The notes: generated by a model from the letters alone, not told the origin. Counted from the stretch's first letter, positions 21,601 to 30,900 are shown. The stretch is DNA of 64,000 nucleotides from Prorocentrum cordatum (GCA_963575745.1 CAUYUJ010015274.1:187935-251934), one strand, 5' to 3'. Program-made: numbers and translations.

Positions 21601-24600
21601 TCTGGCATCATAATACGCACCAAAGGTGGCAAGACTAAAACGCCAGAGGCTTGGGACCGAAAGGCTAAGAAACAGGAGATCATCAACGATCGCAAGACAT
21701 ACAGGAAACAAGTATGTCAATGCGAGCCTTTCAAAGGTCACATGCGCGGCTGTCCAATGGACCGCCCCTCCAGGAGCCCTCATCACGGTGAGACCCCCTG
21801 GAACTGGTCTCATGGAGATGACGCTGGCACCGTCCACGATCCTAACAAGAAGGTCCCTGGAGGAGGAAAGCGCATTACCGAAGCCGATCGCGTCCCTATG
21901 ACCGAGGAGGTTGCTGACACTGTCAGGGAAAATTGGGAACAGCTTCCTAAAGACCATCGCCTCAAAGAATGGAACCGCCGATTCCATGAAGAGGCGGGGT
22001 CACCCGCAGACTCCAGCGGAGGTGCGGGGCCACCCGCGGGCGCGGCGCCAGCCGCTGGGTCCGCGGACGAAGAGTGGATGGCTGTTGCATCTGCTGCCGG
22101 ATCCGCCGCCGGTACTGAACAGACCGAACTGAACGAAGAATGGGCGGCGGAAGACGGCTCAGAGAATCCATTCCCTGATGGATGCGCCTGCTGGTGCTAC
22201 AGCTCCTCGGCGCAGAAGTGGTTTTGCACGAGGGTACTTTACCGCCACGAAAATGGCAAGTACAAGCTGGCCATAAAAGGTAGTGCCAACATCGACCAGA
22301 TGAGGCAGGTCATCCATGATCATGGCCAGCCAGAAGGCCCTCCTAAAGACCCTCCTGGTCCACCACCAGAGGACGACGAAGACGTAGAACCACCTCCAGG
22401 ACCTGTGGTCGACTCCTCGCCCCCACCTTCTCCTGAGAAGAGGTCTCCTTCCAAGAGCCCCGAAGGTTCACAGGGGCGTGCGAAGGCCAGAGGGATCGCC
22501 AAGAAGGACGACCCTGAGCCGGGAGAGCCTACCGGCTTGTCCGTGACGGAGAGGAGGAAGGCTTTTGCTGGACCATCGGCCCCGATGCCACCGGCTGCCC
22601 AAGGCGACGTCAAGGACGAAGATCGCGACCGGCCTGAGGCAGCCTTCCGAGGTGACTGGACTTCAACTCTGCATCAGCCGCGCCTTGCACCACGACCAGG
22701 CTCGGCACGAATGAAAGCGCAACCGAAGCCCGAGGCTGGGTTGAGGTCGGTGCGGGCAGAGGCAGCCGCCAACGGTAAGGAGGACAAGGGCTCTGCGGGG
22801 CCACCCGCTGAAGCGGCGCCAGCTGCAGCAGCGGGGGCACCCGCAGAAGGCACTCCCTCAGAAGAAGAACGCCGCAAAGCCCTCAAAGAAATTGACAACC
22901 GACAGAAACTAGCCGACGATGCGCTGGCTGACCAAGGTCACCCGCGCCCTGGTGCGGGGTCATCCGCTGGAGCTGCCTCGGCAGCCGCAGCGGCGCCAGC
23001 TGCAGCAGCGGGGCCACCCGCACGTCGGCGACCAGCGTCGTCTGTTCTCAAGAACATCCCTCTGGGAGCCATTGAATATTGGCAATGCATTGAAGGCAAA
23101 GGCCCGAAACGCACCATAAACCCACGAGTCACTCGAGATGATACAGATCGATGCGCGGTCATCGATTGCCCCGATCGTCGTAACTTCGAGTGCCGTAACG
23201 AATGGGAACGTGAACAACAAGTCGTGGGCAATATGTTGCGGGACAGGCCGCCATTGCGCGTCGCGCAGCACAAGGCAGAGCTCATGAATGTCATGAAGAG
23301 GTTCAACACAGATCCGACTCTGCCGCGCGATTGGCAAATGGCCAAGGTGTCAATATGGTTCTCTACAGCCCTACGCCATGGTCCGTATTGGAAAGATGGA
23401 TTCAGCCGATACTTCGAAAAGATTGACACTTTCGATCCATGCGATGGCTGGGTTGTTGTTGACGACTTGCTGGCAAATTGGACTGGTGACAATCAGTGGA
23501 AAGGCTACCAGGACATGCACGATGTGCTTATCAAGGGCAACCCTCACAGCTCATACGTGTATTGGGTGTTGCTGAACTGCTGCGAGATGATCGACAACCA
23601 TGGCATGCAGAAGGGCAGGCTCCAGATGAAATGCGTCGAGGATAGCATGACGCTACCTCCCAGATTCCGACCAAAGGCACACAGGCCACAATATTTCATC
23701 AGAGCCACGAGCGGCCATAGCAGCCCAGGCATCCACTGCCCAGAGTCGCTCTATAAGCCCATCACGACATGGATGAAGGAACCAGATGACCCAGTATACT
23801 TTATCCACGGGACACAGTGGGAGCATGTTAAGGGCATCCTTGAGAATGGCCTTTCATGCCTCACACAGGACAACCCTAAGGGGCAGGGGGGGCGCCAGTT
23901 CGTTCACGGCTGCCCCTACCTCCCGGGTGACCCGAGGATTCAGTCGGGCATCCGTCCTGACTCTGAGGTGCTCATCTTCTGCAGCATCAGCAAGATGTTG
24001 TCCAGCGGCTTCTCTTTATGGAGGTCAGCGAATGACATAGTCATGACACGGGGCCACGATGGCCGCATACCGCCCGATCATATCTTTCAGATTGTGAGCA
24101 TTGCAAAATATCGGGTCGGTGAAGCCTGGTGCAATCCGCTGGCTTACGACAAATCGCGGAAGCGGGGCCAACCCGCGGACAGGATTTGCTCCGAGGACTA
24201 CTTGCCACTTAAAATGTGCAACAGAGTTCTGGGTGTGATGGACGAGCACGCCATGTACCTAAAGGGCTGGACTAAGACGGGCGGTCGCCCATTCAACCTG
24301 ACCATGACCGAGCAAGACGTTGCTCCACGACCGTACCTCACACAGACAGTCCTCATGATAAACGCCCAGGAAGACGAGGTCATGCCTGAGGCGGGGCCAC
24401 CCGCAGGAGCGGGGACACCCGCGGCAGACACCTCGGATGGTTCATGGCAGCAAGTGGTCACGCCAGTAGCCGCAGTAGCATCTCCTTGGAGGCCGGACCA
24501 GCAGACATGGGTCCAGGCCCTCAACAGCTACCTGTCACCAGCCGACGTTTCTGGACTGACCGATCAGCTATACCGTGCTGACCCGTGGGCAGTGCATGCA

Positions 24601-24987
24601 GGTATCCAAGACGCACAGCAGAGGAACCTGCGCACTCCTGCGGGGCCACCAGGCGCCCTAGGACCACAGCCACAACGCCCTCCGCAGCAGGCTGGAGGTG
24701 CGAGGTTTGCCCTATGGGCGGCTCCGATGGTGGCTCGCCGTTCCGGACTCCGCCGTCTGAAACGAGCGAGAACAGCTTGTGGCAAAGACTCCAGGCGATT
24801 CGCGGAAATCCAGCACTCGCGGCAGCACTCCAAGCAACCACTCCCTTTGGCACTCCGAGGGGTAGTGAAGGAGGAGCGGCTGCGGGGTCACCCGCTGGGC
24901 GAACGCCTGCGGAGCCACCCGCTCAAGCGGGGTCACCCGCTGACGGACAGCAAGGTTCAGACTACGAACGTCGGGCAGCTAACTTAA
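18559..24987 (+). CDS. ORF1: Gag-like protein with CCHC knuckle and Tpt1/KptA-like domain
   Basis: The start is the first in-frame ATG, inside the 5' LTR; the frame is open from further upstream. Residues are counted from that ATG. Two hydrophobic, membrane-segment-like stretches lie at about 51-70 (YTLVWLALALIPIIHGTIWW) and 172-191. A helical Gag core follows (about 220-400). A basic Arg/Lys/Gly region precedes a retroviral-type zinc knuckle, C627-x2-C630-x4-H635-x4-C640. Acidic and Pro/Ala-rich linkers carry the AGPPA repeats encoded by the hairpins. A Tpt1/KptA-like RNA 2'-phosphotransferase domain occupies roughly 1590-1860 with all four expected catalytic residues. After about residue 2040 (nt 24680) the natural reading passes to the next ORF in the -1 frame, so the listed C-terminus is probably out of frame. 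The two hydrophobic segments ahead of Gag are unusual for a copia element. Confidence 0.85.
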   Translation: MPLLSFTPDPMFHLALLLMRYEPKPGIWERLRRNIYLGLPVRFRLGSGAGYTLVWLALALIPIIHGTIWWTTTTVEYHVAPALRGAEPVRDRASGATRELETLSPTSLRYFTPDFHQMPIGNSIENVVTLRGYPQRGHLHPVPVRRLTATTPEPDKPQPKPITETEMHMHWIKITIFGVLWVIMGCAVGYMRQGMDDTRTTGPSWDPAGTTPFREYVREVHAWINVASGNMTPPQQAAALQRGLQGLARRIAMQVPSQIINYGVNVNGQPTDAVTYILYLLSTKFENLEDERQLNSGTALIDFRVERGERIDSVLARFEMARDEANSVGFVIPNFQILTLILFRALGVGASRAQHLLEPFNHQMPRTQADYDRLLTRMRNYGHVAERSPGNIAGIFAGHHARAGVYATTAGSPAGPGEPSPWADSADMPNEATALLGQTGQASAEAAEANAWSNYTPGAAYTASPPSGTTLWGQAESSAQGTQPPSPFESGTDTDTSSDGDHNGMVSAGNDYPADDAHLSEQQRAEAAFMAYRKSKRRWRRIMKKPVRKVRRAVRRYFKRYGKGRGKGGRGRRMHGRGITAFLTSLTDVVFEEVLIGGKGRGRRRASGKGKGRRGNPRGASGNAMKCHACGSTEHLRDQCPKGKGKGSVHLAQNSFMDDIDYIDYEFYVNPEAAPAAGSSTYYVMARYADATVALEEYAVSLFDEFHGWDEVDEGAFNAWFGLPAGPPADDEISEAETVPATEEELAAALAPQVIGMPLLPDLSRAGSEAGDADDEMRGHPAAYSDSEEAEEDYEDRLQEQVAEAIQLLSAPAHQQMTMNDLLSRPGAARLRPYLDPDMSAPQMLTALQALAGPPAEAAPAAAAGLPAWSMDEFMQGCDQMDLNDLTMEQLTDIGYFQSPHQHVFMVQDSSEDSEDRRNAKKNRRPSPPRDPEHRHEDERPMERGSASAGPTRRRGRSAPRRPTHDASGYPYSTEHSRGVSAQYVPEWYINWYPGYPMDVIRHWWSKEHCKRDESGIIIRTKGGKTKTPEAWDRKAKKQEIINDRKTYRKQVCQCEPFKGHMRGCPMDRPSRSPHHGETPWNWSHGDDAGTVHDPNKKVPGGGKRITEADRVPMTEEVADTVRENWEQLPKDHRLKEWNRRFHEEAGSPADSSGGAGPPAGAAPAAGSADEEWMAVASAAGSAAGTEQTELNEEWAAEDGSENPFPDGCACWCYSSSAQKWFCTRVLYRHENGKYKLAIKGSANIDQMRQVIHDHGQPEGPPKDPPGPPPEDDEDVEPPPGPVVDSSPPPSPEKRSPSKSPEGSQGRAKARGIAKKDDPEPGEPTGLSVTERRKAFAGPSAPMPPAAQGDVKDEDRDRPEAAFRGDWTSTLHQPRLAPRPGSARMKAQPKPEAGLRSVRAEAAANGKEDKGSAGPPAEAAPAAAAGAPAEGTPSEEERRKALKEIDNRQKLADDALADQGHPRPGAGSSAGAASAAAAAPAAAAGPPARRRPASSVLKNIPLGAIEYWQCIEGKGPKRTINPRVTRDDTDRCAVIDCPDRRNFECRNEWEREQQVVGNMLRDRPPLRVAQHKAELMNVMKRFNTDPTLPRDWQMAKVSIWFSTALRHGPYWKDGFSRYFEKIDTFDPCDGWVVVDDLLANWTGDNQWKGYQDMHDVLIKGNPHSSYVYWVLLNCCEMIDNHGMQKGRLQMKCVEDSMTLPPRFRPKAHRPQYFIRATSGHSSPGIHCPESLYKPITTWMKEPDDPVYFIHGTQWEHVKGILENGLSCLTQDNPKGQGGRQFVHGCPYLPGDPRIQSGIRPDSEVLIFCSISKMLSSGFSLWRSANDIVMTRGHDGRIPPDHIFQIVSIAKYRVGEAWCNPLAYDKSRKRGQPADRICSEDYLPLKMCNRVLGVMDEHAMYLKGWTKTGGRPFNLTMTEQDVAPRPYLTQTVLMINAQEDEVMPEAGPPAGAGTPAADTSDGSWQQVVTPVAAVASPWRPDQQTWVQALNSYLSPADVSGLTDQLYRADPWAVHAGIQDAQQRNLRTPAGPPGALGPQPQRPPQQAGGARFALWAAPMVARRSGLRRLKRARTACGKDSRRFAEIQHSRQHSKQPLPLALRGVVKEERLRGHPLGERLRSHPLKRGHPLTDSKVQTTNVGQLT
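18693..18704 (+). promoter_or_regulatory. Primer-binding site, initiator-tRNA-Met-like
   Basis: TGGTAGCGGAGC abuts the end of the 5' LTR. It would pair with a tRNA 3' end GCUCCGCUACCA. Plant and yeast copia elements use TGGTATCAGAGC for initiator tRNA-Met, and this differs at only two of 12 positions. It is also part of the ORF1 coding sequence. Confidence 0.8.
20501..20517 (+). other. Second spliced-leader-like segment, inside ORF1
   Basis: CCGTACATTTGGCTCAA, just after the CCHC knuckle, equals the dinoflagellate leader lacking GC and one T. It is in frame as part of SVHLAQ. Whether it is a relict of a trans-spliced mRNA captured into the element or chance is open. Confidence 0.25.
23320..24140 (+). 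other. Tpt1/KptA-like RNA 2'-phosphotransferase domain within ORF1
   Basis: The Tpt1/KptA family removes a splice-junction 2'-phosphate from RNA using NAD+, giving ADP-ribose 1'',2''-cyclic phosphate; some members ADP-ribosylate nucleic-acid ends. Family landmarks appear in order: LRHG (R1606, H1607), DGWVVVDDLL (from 1629), FIRATSGHSS (R1715, H1720), the HGT motif (H1750), an IxxGIRPDSEVLIF-like segment, and LWRSANDIVMT (R1822). The Arg-His-Arg-Arg tetrad needed for catalysis is therefore complete. The spacings between tetrad members (108 and 107 residues) exceed those of bacterial KptA, so there are insertions. The frame is unbroken here and has no hairpin repeats, suggesting selection on the protein. 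Its use by a retroelement is unknown. Confidence 0.85.
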
Positions 24988-26402
24988 GAGCACAGGCTAC
25001 TTTTCTGCAACAACAAGCTGAAAGAGTGCCCAGCCTGTTGCGGAACCGCAACATAGACGTCACAAGCCATGGCGACTTCCGACCTCTCTGGAGTTGGACT
25101 TCTGAAGATGCTCCAAACGCTGATCCCACGAATCCATATCGACAGGTGTTTATTCCAGGAATAGCATCACACCCGATAAACGGATGGGACAATCACGGTC
25201 CAGCAGAGGCGCCGGCCATGGACGCGCCGATGTACCCTGAGTACTACGCGCAGATAAATGGCACTCCTATGATTGCGGGGCCACCTGCGAACGAATACAC
25301 TCGGAACTTAGCTAATGAGATGTTTCGTTTGCAGTTTACACGAGCGGTCGATGCGCAGTCTCTGCCACACTACGCCTACATGCCCACGCCGACGGACCCC
25401 GAGACCATAGTCCAGCCAGCTGGTCTCGCGGTGCCAGCCGCTATGGGCAGCATGCCAGACTACATCCGCGACGTGCACAACACGCAGCAAGCGATACTGG
25501 CATCCAGGCAGCAGGCTCGTGACAACACTAGGCTGCGCCAACAACGCGCGATCCAGAGAAGGATTGAGCGCGAGGCCCAAGCGGGGCCACCCGCGGAAGC
25601 GGGGCCACCTGCTGAACGGCCAGAAAGGCGGCCGCCACCGACGCCATATCGGGAGGGCGAAACCACGTTCGAGCGCCAAGCTCGGACTCGCCCTGACTTG
25701 CCTGCTCCAGTCATCTCAGACTACAACTTCACTCAGTGCCCAATCTGCATGGACAACTACGAGATGGGCACTACAGTGTGGAGACTGGCGTGCGGGCACT
25801 TCTTCCACGACATATGCTGGGGCCGTGTTGCACAGCAGCATGTCCGCAATCAGCGGCCAGGTGCGCCGAATGAGGCCCCCTGTGCCGTATGCCGTGGACC
25901 GGGCATAGTGATAGCACACTTCCCGTATGCTGGACAGCGCGATGCGGAGTCGGACCAAGCGCGCCAGCAGGAGAGGTACGTTGCAGATGCCCGCGAGATG
26001 CGTCGGTTACGCGAAGCAGTGGAGGCACTGGAGGCTCGAGCCGCACGATCGGCGGAGCCATCCGCGCGTGCCCCAGCTGCACAGGCATACCCCTGGCCAG
26101 CGCCAGAACAAGGCATTCAGATGCCGGTCTTGCCCACGCTCCGAGCGCAAGAGCCCCCAGCTGCGGGGCCACCCGCTGAAGCGGCTCCCGCCGCTCAAGC
26201 GGGGCCACCCGCTAACGGACCTCCAAACCCAGGTTTCTTGAGGAACATGGAGGCTAACATCAGGCGGAGTGGCAGGAGCGGAGGCGGGATTCGGAGGCCA
26301 ACTGGATCGACCAGGACCTCTCGAGTGGCAAGCCCGGTCAGCGCCAGAAGCGGGCAAGCGCTGAGAGCGCAGAGGCAGCCCAGTTCCATTCCACATTCAT
26401 GA
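24585..26402 (+). CDS. ORF2: Ala/Pro-rich protein with a RING-H2 finger
   Basis: This is the -1 frame relative to ORF1. The open stretch begins with GTG and no initiating ATG is evident. Credible protein starts near 24680-24710 (GGSDGGSPFRTPPSETSENS), so it is best read as a continuation of ORF1. Residues are counted from 24585. A RING-H2 finger spans 385-436: CPIC (385-388), C403-G-H405, H408-x2-C411-W, then C433-x2-C436, all eight zinc ligands present. RING-H2 domains are usually E3 ubiquitin-ligase modules. Two coiled-coil-prone segments (QATFLQQQAERV; RRLREAVEALEARAA) flank it. The linkers carry AGPPA hairpin repeats. It ends in TGA overlapping the ATG of ORF3 (ATGA at 26399-26402). Confidence 0.75.
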   Translation: MGSACRYPRRTAEEPAHSCGATRRPRTTATTPSAAGWRCEVCPMGGSDGGSPFRTPPSETSENSLWQRLQAIRGNPALAAALQATTPFGTPRGSEGGAAAGSPAGRTPAEPPAQAGSPADGQQGSDYERRAANLRAQATFLQQQAERVPSLLRNRNIDVTSHGDFRPLWSWTSEDAPNADPTNPYRQVFIPGIASHPINGWDNHGPAEAPAMDAPMYPEYYAQINGTPMIAGPPANEYTRNLANEMFRLQFTRAVDAQSLPHYAYMPTPTDPETIVQPAGLAVPAAMGSMPDYIRDVHNTQQAILASRQQARDNTRLRQQRAIQRRIEREAQAGPPAEAGPPAERPERRPPPTPYREGETTFERQARTRPDLPAPVISDYNFTQCPICMDNYEMGTTVWRLACGHFFHDICWGRVAQQHVRNQRPGAPNEAPCAVCRGPGIVIAHFPYAGQRDAESDQARQQERYVADAREMRRLREAVEALEARAARSAEPSARAPAAQAYPWPAPEQGIQMPVLPTLRAQEPPAAGPPAEAAPAAQAGPPANGPPNPGFLRNMEANIRRSGRSGGGIRRPTGSTRTSRVASPVSARSGQALRAQRQPSSIPHS

Positions 26403-27973
26403 TCGACACAGAGGGGCTGACCTACGTGCGTGACGATACTGACACGCTGCCACCAAGAGGCGAATGGATGTCCACGCTATCTGCAAACTATTGGGTCCTC
26501 CAGCAGGAACCGATTACTGTGGAGGAGCGCCGCCAGTGCGAGCAGATGTGGTGCACCGAGCTGACCATGACTCAATGGGTTCTTGAACAGCGCCTGTTGA
26601 GGGGTACACTCGGATCGCAGATCACGTGCCACACCAACGACCACACTGGCGTACAGGTCGCTCTTGCAGCGCGCAATGGGACATTCTTTCCTGATGAAGA
26701 TGGTATGCCCTGTATCTCGTTCATGCTGGACATTGGTTCTAATGTGAACATCATTGGATCCAACGCGGCGCGGACCTTCCAGGAGATAATGGCCAGGTTC
26801 AACTACCGACCTGCCATCTGCACCCTGAGCAAGACCCTCTACATCAATGGTGTTGGGGAGGGCGCTGCGATATGTCGGAAGATGGGCAACTTCAAGATCG
26901 GGGTACAGTACGCCAACGAGGCGAGCCCCCGCATTGAGGAGTATGCCTCCAACATCGCAGAAGGCTCGGGCGCCAATCTCCCGGCTATCTGGGGCCTAGG
27001 GGCCATGGAGGCACGTGATACGATCATCGTGTTGAAGCCGGGCTACCAGAAGGTCATCTTCCCCAGCGGCGACTACACCCTGAAGCTGGGAAGAGGCGCC
27101 AATATCCTGAAGGCGAAGAAGACTCCCTCGGGGCATCTCGCGATTCCCTGCGGGCTGTACGATGGGGCCAAGAGCCACACGGTCACGAACACCTTCACGA
27201 TCCGCAGCAGTCGAGATGGCTACACCGAGACGGAGAACGAAGAGGACCCCGCCAGTGCGGGTCCACCCGCTGCGGCGGGGCCACCCGCTGACGCGTCAGC
27301 GGGGCCACCCGCGACGGGGCAGTTCGCCAATCCGAATAGGCACGAGGACTTCGTTCGTGCATCTACCAACAGCTGGACATCGACCTTCACGACCGATACG
27401 TACATCGTCGAGCCGTATATCGACAAGCAGCTCCTGGAGGACACGACCCGTTTGATCGTGAACAGGACGCTGAACAGCTGGTGGGAGGGCCGACAGTGTC
27501 CCGAAGGGACTTGGCACCCACCTCCTGATAACGCGGCGATGATACGGCCACACATGAAGGCCGCCCTGAAGTCCAAGATCTTCTGGGCAGTCCAGGAGGC
27601 GGTGAGCAAATGGACGCCTGAGGAGTTTACCCCTCTGCATCCAGCGGGGCCACCCGCGTCGCCGCCACCACCACCAAGCTACACGGGCGGAGGTTCGTCG
27701 GACTCTGCGGGGCCAACCCGCCTGCTGTCGTCTGAGGACGTCCGCGGGATGACGAACCGCGAGCTGATGGACACTCTCGAAGCCATCACCCAGCGAGGTG
27801 AGAGAGCGGAGATCGTGGGTCACGCTACGGATCGGACGGAATACTTTGACATCTCTGAGAACAACCCGCCGAGTCTGTCTGCGAGCGTGGCCACGCCAGC
27901 GACTCCCGCGGAGCCATCCGCGAACAGCACGCCTCCGAGTCAAGCGGCAACTTGGTCTCACGACAGCCGCTGA
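26399..27973 (+). CDS. ORF3: retropepsin-like aspartic protease region
   Basis: The ATG overlaps the ORF2 stop as ATGA, a -1 arrangement compatible with termination-reinitiation. 524 codons. FMLDIGSNVNIIG (active-site Asp at residue 111) fits a retroviral-type aspartic protease D-[TSI]-G motif. A downstream LPAIWGLGAMEARDTIIVL segment may be the second half of the fold (hydrophobic-hydrophobic-G). Protease between Gag and integrase is the expected position. The C-terminal ~200 residues are Pro/Ala-rich with six hairpin repeats. The frame ends in TGA at 27971-27973, and the natural continuation is the +1 frame (ADGGGAPAALACEE). Confidence 0.7.
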   Translation: MIDTEGLTYVRDDTDTLPPRGEWMSTLSANYWVLQQEPITVEERRQCEQMWCTELTMTQWVLEQRLLRGTLGSQITCHTNDHTGVQVALAARNGTFFPDEDGMPCISFMLDIGSNVNIIGSNAARTFQEIMARFNYRPAICTLSKTLYINGVGEGAAICRKMGNFKIGVQYANEASPRIEEYASNIAEGSGANLPAIWGLGAMEARDTIIVLKPGYQKVIFPSGDYTLKLGRGANILKAKKTPSGHLAIPCGLYDGAKSHTVTNTFTIRSSRDGYTETENEEDPASAGPPAAAGPPADASAGPPATGQFANPNRHEDFVRASTNSWTSTFTTDTYIVEPYIDKQLLEDTTRLIVNRTLNSWWEGRQCPEGTWHPPPDNAAMIRPHMKAALKSKIFWAVQEAVSKWTPEEFTPLHPAGPPASPPPPPSYTGGGSSDSAGPTRLLSSEDVRGMTNRELMDTLEAITQRGERAEIVGHATDRTEYFDISENNPPSLSASVATPATPAEPSANSTPPSQAATWSHDSR

Positions 27974-30900
27974 CGGGGGCGGCGCGCCGGCGGCGCTCGC
28001 TTGCGAAGAGAAGCCGAATACCGGCCTCCTCGCTACATACGTTGGCCGCGCTGAGGCCCGAGAGGAAAAATATCATTCAAAATGTCTCGTCATCGAAGAT
28101 ATTCGCACAGCTTGCGCTGAACTCCGAACCCGTGGCTATATCTTTGACCGGATCACCCATAATAAGGTAATGACTTCAACTGGAACACAGTATTTGGGAA
28201 ACTTGTTGGCAGGAGACTATAATATGTTGTGGGTGGCCACGCCCTCTGATTGGTACGTTCGTACTCCAGGAAAGAGGGCGGGACCCCACTATCAACGTAT
28301 ACAAAATCTCCTGATCAAAGCGCGTGCTCTGAGAATGCAGATTGTCATCCTGGGGCCACCCGGGCATTTCTGGAAACAGGGTCCGATCAAAGATGTTATC
28401 GAAGATTTGAAGCTGAGCATCATACGAATGGGACTTTGTCATTTCGGTATCAAATTTGATCGCTCCAGTAAATATCCCAGTGGTTTTTATATACAAGTTG
28501 CTACATCTTGTCCTCATATACCGCTAAACTTATGGAGATGTACTTGTGGCTCACACAAAGAACATGATTTGGATTGGTATGGCAAAGATCAGCAACGTGC
28601 CGAGTTCCGGCATAAAACCTTGGCTATCATCACTGCACGCTTCCTTGATCAACTCAATAAAGCCAACATGATTAGGAATGAGCGGAGTGCGGTACACCTC
28701 AGTGTGTGTACGCGCGTTGACAAAAAGGTAAGACACTACGTTCAATGTCCACAAAAGGGCCCTCAATGGGACCATGTTGTTCGTAGAGTCACGACCGACC
28801 TGGACACGAATAAGATCGTTCAAGATATCAAAATCCAGGATCAGCCGACTGGGTACAATTATGTAGCTCCATTACCTGATGGGGTTACAAACATCAGTAC
28901 TCGGTTGTACTGGGAGCCTCCGGCTCCAGTCCTTCACGGCGACGGTGAGTCGCGAAGGCCACGCCCAAAGCGTGTGACGATCGTCGATGACGATCGGTCT
29001 CCTCCCCCTTCGATTGAGCGTTGCCAAACGCGACCCACCAACTTTTCTGAAATTCCGCCATTTCCTGATCTAACAGCGGATCCTTCCGCAGCGGGTCTCT
29101 CCGCGGAAACCGCGCTGCCCACTGATGCCAGGATAAAACAGAAAGAAAAGCAGAAAGCTGACAAAGGGGCTGGCATCAAACCGAAGAAAATCCCGAAGAA
29201 AGTGGAAGACGGTAGCGACGATTGTGGAGAGGACCTCAAAGGACTTGACTGCTCCACATATTTCAACGACGTTCCTCTTGATGACTCGGACTCGGACAGC
29301 GAATCAGAGGACATCTTCATGATGCTACCGGCGGGGCAACCCGCTGACTCACATGCTGATGTCTTCTCGGTGGTCCAGTCACTATGCTACGGCAGAAACA
29401 ATCAAGTGGACATGCTTGAATTATGTGGGGGCAAGGGTGGTATATCCATATTAGCCTTCAAGAGGGGACTCTCGTCGGGCGGGAACCTTGATAAGATATC
29501 TATGGTTGACCTTGGAAACTCGGAAGTACAAAGAGCAGTCCTTCACTACCTCAAGACTTGCTTTGTCAAGATCACGATTTTGCAGCCAAGCTGCAGAACT
29601 ACTGGACTTCCTTCATACTTCAATGCACAGGTCAATCATGATACGTGGCTTAAACACCACAAAGAGGACCTGCCTCACATCACGTTCTGCGGAACAGTCG
29701 CTCTATTACAAGACGACCTAAGACGTTTCTTTCTCAGGGAACAACCAATGGGCACGTGGGTAGATGAGATCCAACCATGGAAGGAACTGGCACAACGCAA
29801 GGTCACTTGCCAAACGATTATTGATCAATGCACGACTGGTCTCAAAGATTCGTTTGGACAATACATTCGCAAGCCAACACAAATGATGGCAAACAAAGAA
29901 GAGTTGTTGGCACCTTTCAGAGGCAAGCGTTGTCCAGGTAATCATGTGCACGCCAATGCTTGCAACAAAGAACTAGCAAGGGCGGCACAGTATACCTACA
30001 GAATGCAGTCACTGATCGTTGATGCGGTGCAAATCGCCAAAGATCTGTTTGCTTACGGTCGCGATCCATTCGCGAATCGCGAACGCAGTTACGCGTTCGT
30101 AACAAACAGTGCTGGCTACGACTTGGACGACCCAACAATCCAGAGACACTCAAACGGAGAAATCCTGCGACCACCATCTGGCGGTCTCGGGTGCCCTGGC
30201 TGTGTAGACAACAACTACAAACAATCACCAAGGCACAGCAGGAATCCGAAGATGTGTCGATGGTATGATGTTGAACCATACTATTGGGACTGTCCAAGCT
30301 GTAAGAAGGAATATCAGAAGAGCAATCCTCACCATGCCAAGATATCTGGCCAATGCAGATTCGCCGAAAAATGGAAGCTGCCAGATAACTTTGGTCAGCC
30401 GCGCCCAGCGGGGCAAGCCGCTCCTGCTGCGCCAGCCGCGGAAGCGGCTCCAGCCGCAAAAGCGGCGCCGGCCGCGAAAGCGCGCATACGCGCTCCTAGG
30501 CCGCCGCGGCCTGGTGAGGGCGATCCAACCGCAGGCGCCAGCAGCCATGACATCACCAAGGCCGAGGGGGCTTATGGTGACACCACTGGCGCTGGCAGCT
30601 CTGACGATCACCGCAGACTGCCGCAAGTGGCAGCGAGGCGCGGACGCATGGAGGGAGGTGATCCTCCACCGCCGCCGCAGCCTCATGCAGAGCCGAGGCC
30701 AAGGCCAAGGCTTCCTGATTGGACTCGCTTCGACGTTCAGCTCAGCCTTCAAAACCTGCGCAGCTTTGACCCAGCTGTAGTGCAGCGAGAACTCCGCAAG
30801 CTTCACTTGAGATGGTTTCATGCCAAGGAACCAAAGATGCGGATGATTCTAGCTAAGGTTGGTCTGGGTGAAACCCGTTTGAGTCTGATCAAAGGCATTT

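Noticed and set aside
24585-24680. Independent start of ORF2 at 24585
   Set aside because: The first codon is GTG and the first ~30 codons read better in the ORF1 frame; ORF2 looks like a continuation, not a separate gene.
24700-24987. C-terminal 95 codons of ORF1 as real protein
   Set aside because: In this frame the hairpins read RGHP/RSHP and the rest is Arg-rich, while the -1 frame gives the usual AGSPA-type linker and well-composed protein.
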